61,641 nucleotides of DNA from Hymenobacter crusticola (GTDB lineage Bacteria > Bacteroidota > Bacteroidia > Cytophagales > Hymenobacteraceae), in the NCBI RefSeq assembly GCF_002154225.1, contig NZ_MTSE01000025.1, positions 1-61,641 on the forward strand. The letters run 5' to 3'. The notes beneath the pieces are model-generated. The model was not told where the DNA came from. It saw only the letters and a list, made by a program, of their open reading frames with translations, and ran no database searches. Of this stretch, positions 24,847 through 33,624 are shown one piece after another (positions within the stretch are counted from its first letter, which is position 1; each line of letters opens with the position of its first letter). The translations under genes and the position numbers were made by a program.

Positions 24847-24921
24847 AGCTAGCTCGTCATCACTACGCTACTGAAGCATTGGAAGCTAGAAAGTATGCAT
24901 GCCGAAGAAAAATAAGGGCTA

Positions 24922-24956
24922 TTTGCTTATCCTGCCGATTCTGCCTTTTATTTTTG
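24922..24956 (+). promoter_or_regulatory. Promoter of the acyl-CoA dehydrogenase gene
   Basis: TTTG at 24922-24925 and TATTTTTG at 24949-24956, spacer 23 bp. The predicted start near 24963 leaves a leader of about 53 nt and rules out the longer in-frame start at 24899. Confidence 0.5.
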
Positions 24957-25015
24957 ATACAGCAACGCTACCCTATCCTCACCCGTTGTTTTATTACCCA
25001 CCCAACCTTTCCTGT

Positions 25016-26155
25016 ATGGATTTCCAACTCACAGAAGAGCAGCTAGCCGTTCAGGCCGCTGCCCGCGACTTTGCCCAGAATGAGCTTTGGGCTGGCGTTA
25101 TTGAACGCGACGAACACCAAAAATTTCCCGCCGAGCAAATCAAAAAAATGGGCGAGCTAGGCTTTATGGGCATGATGGTAAGCCCCGAGTACGGAGGCAG
25201 CGGTCTTGATACGGTATCATACGTGCTAGCTATGGAAGAAATCTCCAAGGTAGACGCCTCGTGTTCTGTTATCATGTCCGTGAACAATTCGCTTGTATGC
25301 TGGGGCTTAGAGAAATTCGGTACTGAAGAACAGAAGCAGAAGTATCTGACGAAGCTAGCCAGCGGCGAGATTATTGGAGCTTTCTGTTTATCTGAACCCG
25401 AAGCAGGCTCCGATGCTACGATGCAACGCACTACCGCCGAAGACAAAGGCGACTATTATTTGCTTAATGGCACCAAGAACTGGATTACCAACGGCAGTTC
25501 TGCTTCCGTGTACTTAGTTATCGCCCAGACAAATCCAGAGTTGAAATCCCGCGGCATCAACGTGCTGATCGTAGATAAAGATACCCCTGGTTTTACCATT
25601 GGTCCGAAGGAGAACAAGCTAGGTATTCGGGGTTCCGACACGCACTCGCTCATGTTCAACGATGTGAAGGTGCCTAAGGAAAATCGTATTGGGCCCGATG
25701 GCTTCGGATTTAAGTTTGCCATGCAGGTGCTAGCTGGTGGCCGTATCGGCATTGCGGCGCAAGCCCTAGGTATCGCGTCGGGAGCCCTCGAGCTCTCCCT
25801 GAAATATGCGCAACAACGGAAAGCTTTTGGGGTAGAAATTGCTAAGCACCAAGCGATTCAGTTCAAGCTAGCTGACATGGCAACGGAAATTGATGCTGCT
25901 CGATTGTTGTGCCTGAAAGCAGCCAGCGACAAAGACCAACAGCTCGACTATAGCAAGTCGGGCGCCATGGCAAAACTCTTTTCTTCGAAAGTTGCAATGG
26001 ACAGCGCTGTTGAAGCGGTCCAGATTCATGGTGGCTACGGTTTTGTCAAAGAATACCATGTTGAGCGGCTCATGCGCGACGCCAAAATCACCCAGATTTA
26101 TGAGGGTACTTCCGAGATTCAGAAAATTGTAATCTCGCGGGAATTATTAAAATAA
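25016..26155 (+). CDS. Acyl-CoA dehydrogenase
   Basis: FAD enzyme (379 aa) that oxidises acyl-CoA to trans-2-enoyl-CoA and passes electrons to ETF. MDFQLTEEQLAVQ is the usual start of short-chain/butyryl-CoA-type members. GAFCLSEPEAGSDA and NGTKNWITNG form the flavin-binding middle domain, and the C-terminal AQIYEGTSEIQK carries the catalytic glutamate position. Good partners in this window are the thiolase at 37935 and the Fe-S proteins at 31107-33482, which may receive ETF electrons. Chain-length preference cannot be read from sequence. Confidence 0.95.
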   Translation: MDFQLTEEQLAVQAAARDFAQNELWAGVIERDEHQKFPAEQIKKMGELGFMGMMVSPEYGGSGLDTVSYVLAMEEISKVDASCSVIMSVNNSLVCWGLEKFGTEEQKQKYLTKLASGEIIGAFCLSEPEAGSDATMQRTTAEDKGDYYLLNGTKNWITNGSSASVYLVIAQTNPELKSRGINVLIVDKDTPGFTIGPKENKLGIRGSDTHSLMFNDVKVPKENRIGPDGFGFKFAMQVLAGGRIGIAAQALGIASGALELSLKYAQQRKAFGVEIAKHQAIQFKLADMATEIDAARLLCLKAASDKDQQLDYSKSGAMAKLFSSKVAMDSAVEAVQIHGGYGFVKEYHVERLMRDAKITQIYEGTSEIQKIVISRELLK

Positions 26156-26190
26156 GATTAGCGCTGCTTTAAAGCCAGAATATTTGCACT

Positions 26191-26226
26191 AAACCCAGCC
26201 AAAAAACGGCTGGGTTTTCGTTTTTG
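26191..26226 (+). terminator. Terminator after the acyl-CoA dehydrogenase gene
   Basis: Stem AAACCCAGCC (26191-26200) with GGCTGGGTTT (26208-26217), followed by TTCGTTTTT. Confidence 0.88.
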
Positions 26227-26255
26227 TGAATTTTTATATCTTATTTTGCATTGTC

Positions 26256-26263
26256 TAAGTTTG
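26256..26263 (+). promoter_or_regulatory. -7 promoter element of the AraC-type regulator gene (TAAGTTTG)
   Basis: TAnnTTTG match 50 bp before the ATG at 26313. Confidence 0.45.
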
Positions 26264-26312
26264 ACAGCCCCCCGAACCCGTTAGATTCCATCATACCAGC
26301 CACACTCCGAAT

Positions 26313-27236
26313 ATGGAAGATTATAATAAAGTCATAGAGTCGCTCGGCGTGCGCTACATCAAAGCCAAGAACTTGGTGTTGCAGCAGCCTTTCACGGTGC
26401 GCAACTATTATGATGTTGGCAACAACCTCATTCTGTTGCACAAAGGTCGTATCTCCTTTGGTGAAGAAGAGCAAGTGGTAGAGGAAGGAGAGATGCTGTT
26501 TATCCCAGGTGGTCGTGCTACCAAAGTAAGTTATGGCAATATCAGTAATAAGAGTATTACCAACGACGATCTAATTAGCAACAAGGATAAATTCTTTCAT
26601 TCCAATACCGACCTCGATCTGATTGGCGACGCTGAAGAAAGCCATAGCCACGTAAGCTTCGAAGCCAAAGTATTTGATTCCGTCAACTTCTTCGCGTCGC
26701 TCGACGTGCCAGCCTTTCTAATCACTGGTAATTCGAAGCTCGCCAACCTCGTTATTAAAGTAGTGGAAGAGAGCTTGCAGGACCTACCTGGTCGCGAGCG
26801 TCTGATTACCATCTACACCGAAAATATAGTGGTAGAAATTGTGCGCTACATCTTGAAGAACAAGATGTTTGTAGAGCAGTTGGCTACCAACAGCACGTAT
26901 TTCAAAGACCCGCGCCTCATCGATCTGTTCAACTACATCAAGGAGAACATCGGCGGCGACTTGTCAAACAAAGTGCTTTCGAGCGTTGCTAACGTATCGG
27001 AAGATTATGTGGGTCAGTATTTCAAAATGCTCACCGGCATCAACCCGCAGGACTATATCGAATACCAGCGTATGGAGCGCGCCGTATTCTTGCTGCGCAC
27101 GACCAAAAAGAGTATTCGCGACATCGGCAAAGAGGTAGGTTATAAAGACACGGCATATTTCTGCCGCCGTTTCAAGATGATGTTCGGTATTCCGGCTGGC
27201 AAGATGCGCCGTCGCGAATCAGCCATGAACATCTAG
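26313..27236 (+). CDS. AraC-family transcriptional regulator with cupin-like sensor domain
   Basis: A 307-aa regulator. Residues about 20-75 look like a cupin/beta-barrel sensor (NNLILLHKGRISFGEEEQVV, EEGEMLFIPGG), the middle is helical, and the C-terminal ~100 residues are an AraC double helix-turn-helix (VSEDYVGQYFKMLTGINPQD, then IRDIGKEVGYKDTAYFCRRF). Codon use is more A+T-rich than in neighbouring genes, with many AAC/AAT, AAG/AAA and GAA codons, though still native-looking. It has its own promoter and terminator, so its targets are not evident from context. Confidence 0.9.
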   Translation: MEDYNKVIESLGVRYIKAKNLVLQQPFTVRNYYDVGNNLILLHKGRISFGEEEQVVEEGEMLFIPGGRATKVSYGNISNKSITNDDLISNKDKFFHSNTDLDLIGDAEESHSHVSFEAKVFDSVNFFASLDVPAFLITGNSKLANLVIKVVEESLQDLPGRERLITIYTENIVVEIVRYILKNKMFVEQLATNSTYFKDPRLIDLFNYIKENIGGDLSNKVLSSVANVSEDYVGQYFKMLTGINPQDYIEYQRMERAVFLLRTTKKSIRDIGKEVGYKDTAYFCRRFKMMFGIPAGKMRRRESAMNI

Positions 27237-27297
27237 CTAGTATCATCTAATCCACGGATTCCGCAGATTAGATCGGTTGAAGAAGCTATTACGATGC

Positions 27298-27340
27298 AAA
27301 AGCAAAGAGGCGGCCCAAGAGGGCTGCCTCTTTGCTTTTA
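27298..27340. terminator. Bidirectional terminator between the AraC-type gene and the PcrB-type gene
   Basis: Stem GCAAAGAGGCGGCCC (27302-27316) with GGGCTGCCTCTTTGC (27321-27335), one G-U pair, flanked by A and T runs. Confidence 0.85.
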
Positions 27341-27433
27341 TAGCCTGTACACTTTTCCTTTCGGATGTATTGGAAGCCAGAACAACCATCCACAAAATCC
27401 GTGGAATCCGAAAAATCCGACCGAATCCGTGGT

Positions 27434-28201
27434 TCAGACGGCCTTGAGGACTGTATTGAACATCCGGACCACTTTCGATACCTCACCTAAGAATTCCGGT
27501 GTTTTTTCAATTTGGTTGCCAATTACAATAACATCGGCACCAGCGGCTAGGGCCGCTTGTGCTTTCTGAACGGTATTGATGCCACCCCCAACGAATAGCG
27601 GCACTTCCACCGCCTGCCGAACTGCTCGGATCATGGCCGGTGACACGGGATACATAGCTCCACTACCACCATCGAGGTATATCAGGCGCAGACCTAGCTG
27701 CTCGCCGGCCATAGCCGTACAAGCTGCAATAGTAGGCTTGTCGTGGGGGAGGGGAGTAGTATTGCTCATGTAGCTAGCCGTCGTTTGCCGGCCCGTATCG
27801 ATTAGCATGTAGCCAGTGGGCAGAATCTGGAGGTTACTGGCCCGGAGCAAAGGCGCGGCAATAACGTGCTGACCAATAAGAAAATCAGGGTTGCGGCCCG
27901 AAATCAACGACAGCAGTAAAATACCATCGGCCTGCGTATCGAGGTGTAGGCTGTGGCTTGGAAACAATAGTACCGGTACGGAGCTGCGACTTTTGATAAA
28001 ACGAATGAGCGACGCTTGGTGAGTACTCATCACCAAGCTGCCGCCCATTAGGAAATAATCAACAGGATGTTCTTCGCTCAACTCCAGCAAGTGCCGGCAG
28101 CCTGCTTCATCCAGATGGTCAGGATCAAGCAGTACCGCTAACGATTTTTGGCCGTGCGTCCGGCGTTTGCTGAGGGCTTCATGAAGATTGGTGAGGCGCA
28201 T
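27434..28201 (-). CDS. PcrB-type polyprenylglyceryl phosphate synthase (GGGP synthase family)
   Basis: TIM-barrel prenyltransferase-like protein of 255 aa that by family joins sn-glycerol-1-phosphate with a polyprenyl diphosphate. SLAVLLDPDHLDE is the Mg/phosphate block near the N-terminus, DYFLMGGSLV follows, and YLDGGSGA plus PLFVGGGINTVQKAQAALAAGADVIVIGN form the phosphate-binding C-terminal barrel. The ATG at 28201 is preferred over an extended start. It overlaps the upstream gene by 23 nt, so it is the last gene of a three-gene operon (holin-like, unknown, PcrB). Lipid product not known here. Confidence 0.92.
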   Translation of the reverse strand: MRLTNLHEALSKRRTHGQKSLAVLLDPDHLDEAGCRHLLELSEEHPVDYFLMGGSLVMSTHQASLIRFIKSRSSVPVLLFPSHSLHLDTQADGILLLSLISGRNPDFLIGQHVIAAPLLRASNLQILPTGYMLIDTGRQTTASYMSNTTPLPHDKPTIAACTAMAGEQLGLRLIYLDGGSGAMYPVSPAMIRAVRQAVEVPLFVGGGINTVQKAQAALAAGADVIVIGNQIEKTPEFLGEVSKVVRMFNTVLKAV

Positions 28202-28922
28202 CCGCGTCGTCGTGGAAGGTAAATTCGATATCTGTGGTCTCAGGCTCTGCGGTAGCATGCGGGGCCGAAGACGCAAGGTCGGAATTTTTAAGTATTGGTA
28301 GGTAATCTCCCACTTTCTGTGCCACGTATGCCATCAGCACGGCCGTCACTTGGGCCATCAGCATCTTGCCCGTGTCCGATTGCAGAAAAGCGCTGAATGT
28401 AGAAGCTAGAAAGGAAGGAGAATCATCCTCAGGGGCTGCACTCGAATAGCTTTTCTGGTTGAAGGACGACGTCGGAAGCCGTCGGGCGTCGTCGTAAGGG
28501 AGGGGCGGGAAAGGGTCGGCATCAGTATGATACACGTCGGGCGCAATGTGAGCCCGCTCGTGCCCTCTCCCGGAGTAGCCGCGGTATGCGCTGTTGTTAG
28601 CACCAAAGCCAAAATCGTCGGAGAGAGAAGTATCGGCCTCCGTAGAATGACGAATAGGGCGGTTACGCTTCGACTTTTCTTTCAAGCGGTGAATAGTCGA
28701 CTCTTCGTCTTTGTGCTTCAGGGATTTTTTGCCGCCAAAAGCTTTCGCCAGCAGCCAAATTCCTCCAATGACACCCGCTCCAATCAGCGCCTTTTTGCCA
28801 ATTTCCTGTGTTTTCTCTTTAATGTGATCAACATCGCCGAGTAAGGCACGCTCATACTCTAGCTTCTGGCGCTCCAGAAACTCTTTCTGATCTTCAAACA
28901 ATGGATTCGTTAGCTCTGCCAT
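28179..28922 (-). CDS. Conserved-type hypothetical membrane-anchored protein
   Basis: A 247-aa protein I cannot assign. An acidic/charged N-terminus (residues 1-45) precedes one membrane helix (about 43-62, KALIGAGVIGGIWLLAKAFG), then a basic stretch, a low-complexity Ser/Asp/Pro linker (about 80-165), a second weakly hydrophobic segment (MLMAQVTAVLMAYVAQKVGD) and an acidic tail. It lies 8 bp after the holin-like gene and overlaps the PcrB-type gene, which suggests an envelope role. The low-complexity middle is likely disordered. Confidence 0.75.
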   Translation of the reverse strand: MAELTNPLFEDQKEFLERQKLEYERALLGDVDHIKEKTQEIGKKALIGAGVIGGIWLLAKAFGGKKSLKHKDEESTIHRLKEKSKRNRPIRHSTEADTSLSDDFGFGANNSAYRGYSGRGHERAHIAPDVYHTDADPFPPLPYDDARRLPTSSFNQKSYSSAAPEDDSPSFLASTFSAFLQSDTGKMLMAQVTAVLMAYVAQKVGDYLPILKNSDLASSAPHATAEPETTDIEFTFHDDADAPHQSS

Positions 28923-28930
28923 ACGTTGTA

Positions 28931-29305
28931 TTACGCTTGCCGCTTATCAGATTTGTAGATGGTATTGTCCAGGAGCTTGTCAGCTAAACCTTGGAAAACT
29001 TTCTTGTCCACGCCCACTAGGAAGACAATTAGCAGTACTAGGTAGAAGCCTGCTACGATTCCGAAGCCCCAAAAGGTGCTATCCAAAGCGGCATTAAGTG
29101 CTAGGCCAGCAAAGATGCTCAGGAAAATGAGGAACATCAATCCGATGAGGGCCATGGCAACACCGTGCACCGTGCCAACAAAGGCCGTTTTTACCTTTTC
29201 CTGGGCCTCGAGGCGCACCAAGTCGATGCGGGTATCTAGGTAGCCCATTAGGTTACCCATCAAGCTGTCGTTGCGGGGCGTTTTAGAAGCGTCGTCGTTA
29301 GCCAT
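28931..29305 (-). CDS. Phage holin family-like (Holin superfamily III) membrane protein
   Basis: A 124-aa protein with a charged amphipathic N-terminus (YLDTRIDLVRLEAQEKVK), two membrane helices (about 48-75 and 82-105) and a basic tail. This layout fits the putative Actinobacterial Holin-X / phage_holin_3_6 family. Despite the name, chromosomal copies next to housekeeping genes are usually small membrane proteins of unknown role; no lysis genes are nearby. First gene of the run that leads to the PcrB-type gene. Confidence 0.82.
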   Translation of the reverse strand: MANDDASKTPRNDSLMGNLMGYLDTRIDLVRLEAQEKVKTAFVGTVHGVAMALIGLMFLIFLSIFAGLALNAALDSTFWGFGIVAGFYLVLLIVFLVGVDKKVFQGLADKLLDNTIYKSDKRQA

Positions 29306-29456
29306 ACGGCGTAGGGGAGAGAAAAGCCAGAAATAATGTTACAAGTCTGGACACCAAAGGAACATTGCGTTGTTCATTTTCGGGTCGCCCCTTGCATACG
29401 GAAAAAGCGACATTATGTCTGAAAAATGAGTTACTTTTACCTTGTACAGCCGTATT

Positions 29457-30590
29457 GTGAGCCAGAATCATTATCAGGTGTTGGGAGTAGCTGTTACTGC
29501 TACACCTCGCGAAATTAAGCTAGCCTATAAGCGTTTGGCCGTGCGGTATCATCCGGACAAGCACGGCGGCAGCACGCAGTTTGAGGAAGACTTTAAGCGG
29601 GTAAGCGTTGCTTATCAGGTGCTAGGTGACCCAGCTCGGCGTGCTGTGTATGATTATCAGCTGCAAGTAGTAGCTCGTCGGGCGGAGGAAGCTCGTCGCC
29701 AACAGCAATTTAGGTCGCAAGGCCAACACGTGTATGGGGTGCCAATGCCGCCACCCACCCCGTTGCGCACTCGGCGCCCGGCGGGAGCAGCCGAACGCCA
29801 CTACCGTACCATCTCCCGCGAAAAACCGAAGTTCACGCGCCGTGACTACCTCGTTACTCTAGGCATCTTTGGGCTGCTTATCCTATTTATGCTGTCGGTG
29901 AAGGTGACGATGGACCACGTGACGGCAGTAAGTAACTATGAGGATGGGCTTGCTGCTTACGTAAATCGCAGTTGGGGTACGGCGCACGGGTTTTTCACCG
30001 AGGCGTTGCACTTCAAGCCAACTTACGCAGAAGCCTTGCAGCGTCGGGGGGAAATTGAACAGCTTGCCTACCAGAATTACCGCGCTGCTCGCACCGACTA
30101 TCGAGCGGCGCTAGCCAACGCCACGGGGCGTACGGCTGCGCAGTTATGGTACCGGCTTGGCCAATGTCACAATAATTTAAACCAACCTGATTCGGCCGAG
30201 TGGTGCCTAGGTCATGCGCTTGCGCTCGACTCGCTGTTGAGTGGCGCCCGCTTGGCCCGGGGCGAAACGCGGCTGTTTGGCCTAAATGACTTCCATGCCG
30301 CTATTCAGGATTTCTCAGCGGGCTTGCGGCTGCGTAAGCAACAAGATCGAACCTTGAAGTACCTGACGTATCGGGGGCTAGCTTACTACAAGCTCGGAGA
30401 TTATGCGGCAGCGCGCAACGACTATCAGCAAGTACTATTGCGGAATCCGCGAAGTGGGCAGGTGTATTTTCTGCTGGGGCGGCTGGCGCAGCAACAGGAA
30501 AGCGCTGCCGATGCTTGTGCCTTTTTTCGGCAAGCTGTAAAGCTTGGCTATAGCTATGCCGCCGCTGCGCAGCAACAGACGTGCCCGTAA
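29457..30590 (+). CDS. J-domain protein with membrane helix and TPR repeats
   Basis: A DnaJ-like co-chaperone variant, 377 aa from a GTG at 29457 (an in-frame TTG at 29442 is the alternative). The N-terminal J domain (about 1-65) has NHYQVLGV and the HPD motif in RYHPDKHGG, needed to stimulate DnaK. There is no zinc or CTD domain of classical DnaJ. A linker rich in Arg/Gln/Pro leads to a membrane helix (about 130-150), then several TPR-like repeats (about 160-375; YVNRSWGTAHGFFTEALHFK, YRGLAYYKLGDYAAARNDY). The topology suggests recruitment of DnaK at the membrane, with the TPRs on the other side. Confidence 0.88.
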   Translation: MSQNHYQVLGVAVTATPREIKLAYKRLAVRYHPDKHGGSTQFEEDFKRVSVAYQVLGDPARRAVYDYQLQVVARRAEEARRQQQFRSQGQHVYGVPMPPPTPLRTRRPAGAAERHYRTISREKPKFTRRDYLVTLGIFGLLILFMLSVKVTMDHVTAVSNYEDGLAAYVNRSWGTAHGFFTEALHFKPTYAEALQRRGEIEQLAYQNYRAARTDYRAALANATGRTAAQLWYRLGQCHNNLNQPDSAEWCLGHALALDSLLSGARLARGETRLFGLNDFHAAIQDFSAGLRLRKQQDRTLKYLTYRGLAYYKLGDYAAARNDYQQVLLRNPRSGQVYFLLGRLAQQQESAADACAFFRQAVKLGYSYAAAAQQQTCP

Positions 30591-30843
30591 CACAAGCTAG
30601 GTAAAGGTTTAATGGCTAGCAGGATAGTTGGAAAAGCAGCTAGCATATGCTTGCGTCTTTCTGCAACTATGTGTGTCTTTAGGGTATGAAGACGGGCCGA
30701 AATACGCGGTTGAAACTATACCTAGCAGGTGCACTTCTTATGCTAAGCTGGCTCCTGGAATATTTTATGGGCTAGCTCAGCAGGAGTAGGAAACCTGAGC
30801 GCAAACAGGAACTACCTAGGTCTGCTGTTGGGTGAGTACAAAA

Positions 30844-30876
30844 ACAAAAAAGCCTCTAGCTGTGCGCTAGAGGCTT
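30844..30876 (-). terminator. Terminator of tRNA-Phe
   Basis: Stem AGCCTCTAGC (30851-30860) with GCTAGAGGCT (30866-30875); the minus-strand transcript ends in TTTTTTG. The stretch 30591-30843 shows no supported gene. Confidence 0.85.
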
Positions 30877-30877
30877 T

Positions 30878-30953
<76 letters not shown>

Positions 30954-30984
30954 CTTTTCCCTGGCTCATTTGCTTTGGGAGTGG

Positions 30985-30992
30985 CAAAAGTA
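30985..30992 (-). promoter_or_regulatory. -7 promoter element of tRNA-Phe (TACTTTTG)
   Basis: TAnnTTTG on the minus strand about 32 bp upstream of the mature tRNA 5' end. Confidence 0.5.
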
Positions 30993-31106
30993 GTAAACCA
31001 AAACTAACCTGCAACAATCCGGCGAAAAAAATCTTTCTGCCGAAACCCGTGAATTTGTTAGGCATAACGAGTATTTTTCGGCCATTCCCAACTTACTCTT
31101 ACTTCC

Positions 31107-32504
31107 GTGACGATCCAAAACCTTATTTTTCTGCTAGTTGCTGTGGCAGGCATTGGCCTGTTTGTGTGGCAGGTGCGCAAGATTCGCGCGAATATTTTGG
31201 TCGGGCGCGACCGAGAAATGAGTGGACATGTAGGCGAGCGGCTCAATAAAATGCTCCTCGTCGCCTTTGGCCAGCAGAAAATGTTCAAGCGCATTACCCC
31301 GGCGCTGTTGCACATGGTGGTGTACGTGGGCTTTCTGGTTATCAACGTTGAGGTCATCGAGATTCTGATTGACGGCATTTTCGGGACGCACCGTGTTTTA
31401 CAGTTTCTAGGTCCAGTGTACGACGCGCTGATGGCAACGAACGAGGTGCTAGGGGCGCTGGTGATTATAGCCGTAATAGCCTTCTGGTGGCGCCGCAACC
31501 GCACCCAACCTGTGCGTCGCTTTACAGGTCCTGAGCTGCGCGCATGGCCCAAACTCGACGCGAATATCATCCTTTACATCGAGGTAATTCTTATGGTGGC
31601 GCTGTTCACTATGAACACGTCCGACCTGAAACTACATCAGCTGCGTGGGGAAGATTTGCCGGGAGCTTTCCCCATTAGCTCGCTGCTCACGGGCTTGTTT
31701 CCCAGTAATTTGCAAGCACTAGAGGTGTTAGAACGCGTGGGGTGGTGGGCACACATTGTAGGCATTTTGTTGTTTCTGAATTACTTACCTTCTTCGAAGC
31801 ACTTCCACATTATCATTTCCTTCCCCAACGTGTACTACTCTCGGCTCGTGCCGCAGGGGCAGTTCTCGAATGTGGATAGCATTACGCACGAGGTGAAGGC
31901 CATGCTGGACCCGAGCTACCAGGTACCCGCCCCAGCCGTCGGGCCCGATGGTTCAGCGGCGGCGCCTACACCCTTCGGCGCCAAAGATGTGGACGACCTA
32001 GCTTGGACAAACCTCATGAACGCCTACTCTTGCACGGAATGTGGTCGTTGCACGTCGGTATGCCCAGCCAACATTACAGGTAAGTTGCTGTCGCCGCGTA
32101 AGATTATCATGGACACCCGCGACCGGGTAGAAGAGAAGTACAATTCGCCGCTAATCTTCCAGCCCAACCTCTATGGGGCCGAGGCTAAGCACCCCGAGCA
32201 AGAACAGCTCGACAAAGCAAACCACACGCTGTTGCGCGGCTACGTGACACCCGAAGAGCTGTGGGCCTGTACTACCTGCAACGCCTGCGTCGAAGCTTGT
32301 CCCGTGAATATCAATCCGCTGGAAAGCATCATCGAGATGCGGCGGTTCCTGGTGCTCGAAGAATCGGCTGCGCCAAACTCGCTGAACGTGATGTTCTCCA
32401 ATATTGAAAACAACGGTGCGCCGTGGGCTTTTTCGCCCTCCGACCGCTTCAACTGGGCCGATGATTTGTTTGTGTCAGAAAAGGAAGCCGTAGCAAAAAG
32501 CTAG
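31107..32504 (+). CDS. Membrane (Fe-S)-binding electron-transfer protein (NarI-like membrane part plus HdrC-like ferredoxin part)
   Basis: A 465-aa redox protein from a GTG start. The N-terminal half has about six hydrophobic segments with histidines (NarI/heme-b-like region, about 1-250). The C-terminal half carries two [4Fe-4S] motifs, CTECGRCTSVCPAN (about 309-322) and CTTCNACVEACPVN (about 388-401). The next gene supplies HdrB-type cysteine-rich domains. Together they resemble a split form of FadF/GlpC-like proteins proposed to pass electrons from ETF to menaquinone. The acyl-CoA dehydrogenase and thiolase in this window fit beta-oxidation, but the ETF link is inference. Confidence 0.88.
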   Translation: MTIQNLIFLLVAVAGIGLFVWQVRKIRANILVGRDREMSGHVGERLNKMLLVAFGQQKMFKRITPALLHMVVYVGFLVINVEVIEILIDGIFGTHRVLQFLGPVYDALMATNEVLGALVIIAVIAFWWRRNRTQPVRRFTGPELRAWPKLDANIILYIEVILMVALFTMNTSDLKLHQLRGEDLPGAFPISSLLTGLFPSNLQALEVLERVGWWAHIVGILLFLNYLPSSKHFHIIISFPNVYYSRLVPQGQFSNVDSITHEVKAMLDPSYQVPAPAVGPDGSAAAPTPFGAKDVDDLAWTNLMNAYSCTECGRCTSVCPANITGKLLSPRKIIMDTRDRVEEKYNSPLIFQPNLYGAEAKHPEQEQLDKANHTLLRGYVTPEELWACTTCNACVEACPVNINPLESIIEMRRFLVLEESAAPNSLNVMFSNIENNGAPWAFSPSDRFNWADDLFVSEKEAVAKS

Positions 32505-32579
32505 CTTTACTCTCTCTGCACAGGCGCGACCAGCCAACATAATTCCCACTCCTTCTGACCTTTAGTTTTCTAAAATATT

Positions 32580-33482
32580 ATGGCTGAGCCAACTGCCAAA
32601 CGTCAAATTACCGTTCCTCTGATGGCCGACCTTGCGACGCGCGGGGAAACGCCGGAAATTCTGTTTTGGGTAGGTTGTGCCGGCGCCTTCGACGACCGTT
32701 ACAAGCGCGTGACGCGGGCCTTCGTGCGGATTCTGGAGCACGTGGGCGTGAACTATGCCGTGCTCGGGATGGAAGAAACGTGTACCGGTGACCCCGCTAA
32801 GCGCGCCGGCAACGAGTTTCTGTTCCAGATGCAGGCTATGCAGAACATTACCACCTTCGATGGCTACGGTATCAAGAAGATCGTGACAGCTTGCCCACAC
32901 TGCTTCAATACGATCAAAAACGAGTATCCGGCTCTCGGCGGCACCTACGAAGTCATTCATCATAGCACCTTCTTGCAGCAACTCATCAACGAGGGCAAAG
33001 TAGGCGTAGCAGGGGGCGGCGAGTTCAAGGGCCGGCGCATCACCTTTCATGATTCGTGCTACCTAGGTCGGGCCAACAACATCTACGAAGCGCCCCGCGA
33101 GGTGCTTGCCGTACTAGATGCGGACCTCGTGGAGATGAAGCGCTGCAAAACCAACGGCCTGTGCTGCGGCGCTGGTGGCGCCCAAATGTGGAAGGAGCCC
33201 GAGCCCGGCAAAAAGGACGTAAACGTGGAGCGTACGGAAGAAGCGCTAGCCGCCCTCGATGGCAACGTGGCTGCGCTGGATAAGCTCTACGGAGTAGAAA
33301 GCGGCAACGAAGGCGCCACGCCCGCCCCAAAGGCCAACGGACAAGATAGCATCATCGCCGTGAGCTGTCCTTTCTGCATGACCATGATGAGCGACGGCGT
33401 GAAAAACAAGGAACGCGAGAACAATGTGCAGGTGTTTGACCTCGCCGAATTGATTGCCACAGCTGAAGGATTAAACGCGTAA
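32580..33482 (+). CDS. CCG-domain (HdrB-like) Fe-S protein
   Basis: A 300-aa protein with two cysteine-rich CCG-type domains that bind non-cubane Fe-S clusters in HdrB. Visible cysteines: FWVGCAGAF near 30, TCTGDPAKRAGNE, TACPHCFNT near 105, HDSCYLGR near 160, GLCCGAGGAQMW near 194 and SCPFCMTMM near 262. The gene starts 75 bp after the HdrC-like membrane protein and is followed by a terminator, making a two-gene operon. Likely cytoplasmic-side electron entry module. Confidence 0.9.
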   Translation: MAEPTAKRQITVPLMADLATRGETPEILFWVGCAGAFDDRYKRVTRAFVRILEHVGVNYAVLGMEETCTGDPAKRAGNEFLFQMQAMQNITTFDGYGIKKIVTACPHCFNTIKNEYPALGGTYEVIHHSTFLQQLINEGKVGVAGGGEFKGRRITFHDSCYLGRANNIYEAPREVLAVLDADLVEMKRCKTNGLCCGAGGAQMWKEPEPGKKDVNVERTEEALAALDGNVAALDKLYGVESGNEGATPAPKANGQDSIIAVSCPFCMTMMSDGVKNKERENNVQVFDLAELIATAEGLNA

Positions 33483-33502
33483 ACAAACCTTGAAATCAAA
33501 CA

Positions 33503-33541
33503 AAACAGCCCCGACGGAACTTCCCGTTGGGGCTGTTTATT
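33503..33541 (+). terminator. Terminator of the Fe-S protein operon
   Basis: Stem AAACAGCCCCGACGG (33503-33517) with CCGTTGGGGCTGTTT (33524-33538), one wobble pair, followed by ATTTTG. Confidence 0.88.
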
Positions 33542-33624
33542 TTGTAGAAAATAAGTCAGCTGGTTTTGGAGTTATAGAAGTATACATCTTACCCTGAACC
33601 GCGAAGCTCTAAGCACCTAGCCTC

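Noticed and set aside
27237..27433. Short open frames and AATCCGTGG-like repeated words between the AraC-type and PcrB-type genes
   Set aside because: The frames are short, overlap a clear terminator and have no start context; the repeated words are too few here to call an element.
28931..29305. Prophage remnant suggested by the holin-like protein
   Set aside because: No endolysin, structural or integrase genes are nearby; this family is common in chromosomes outside phages.
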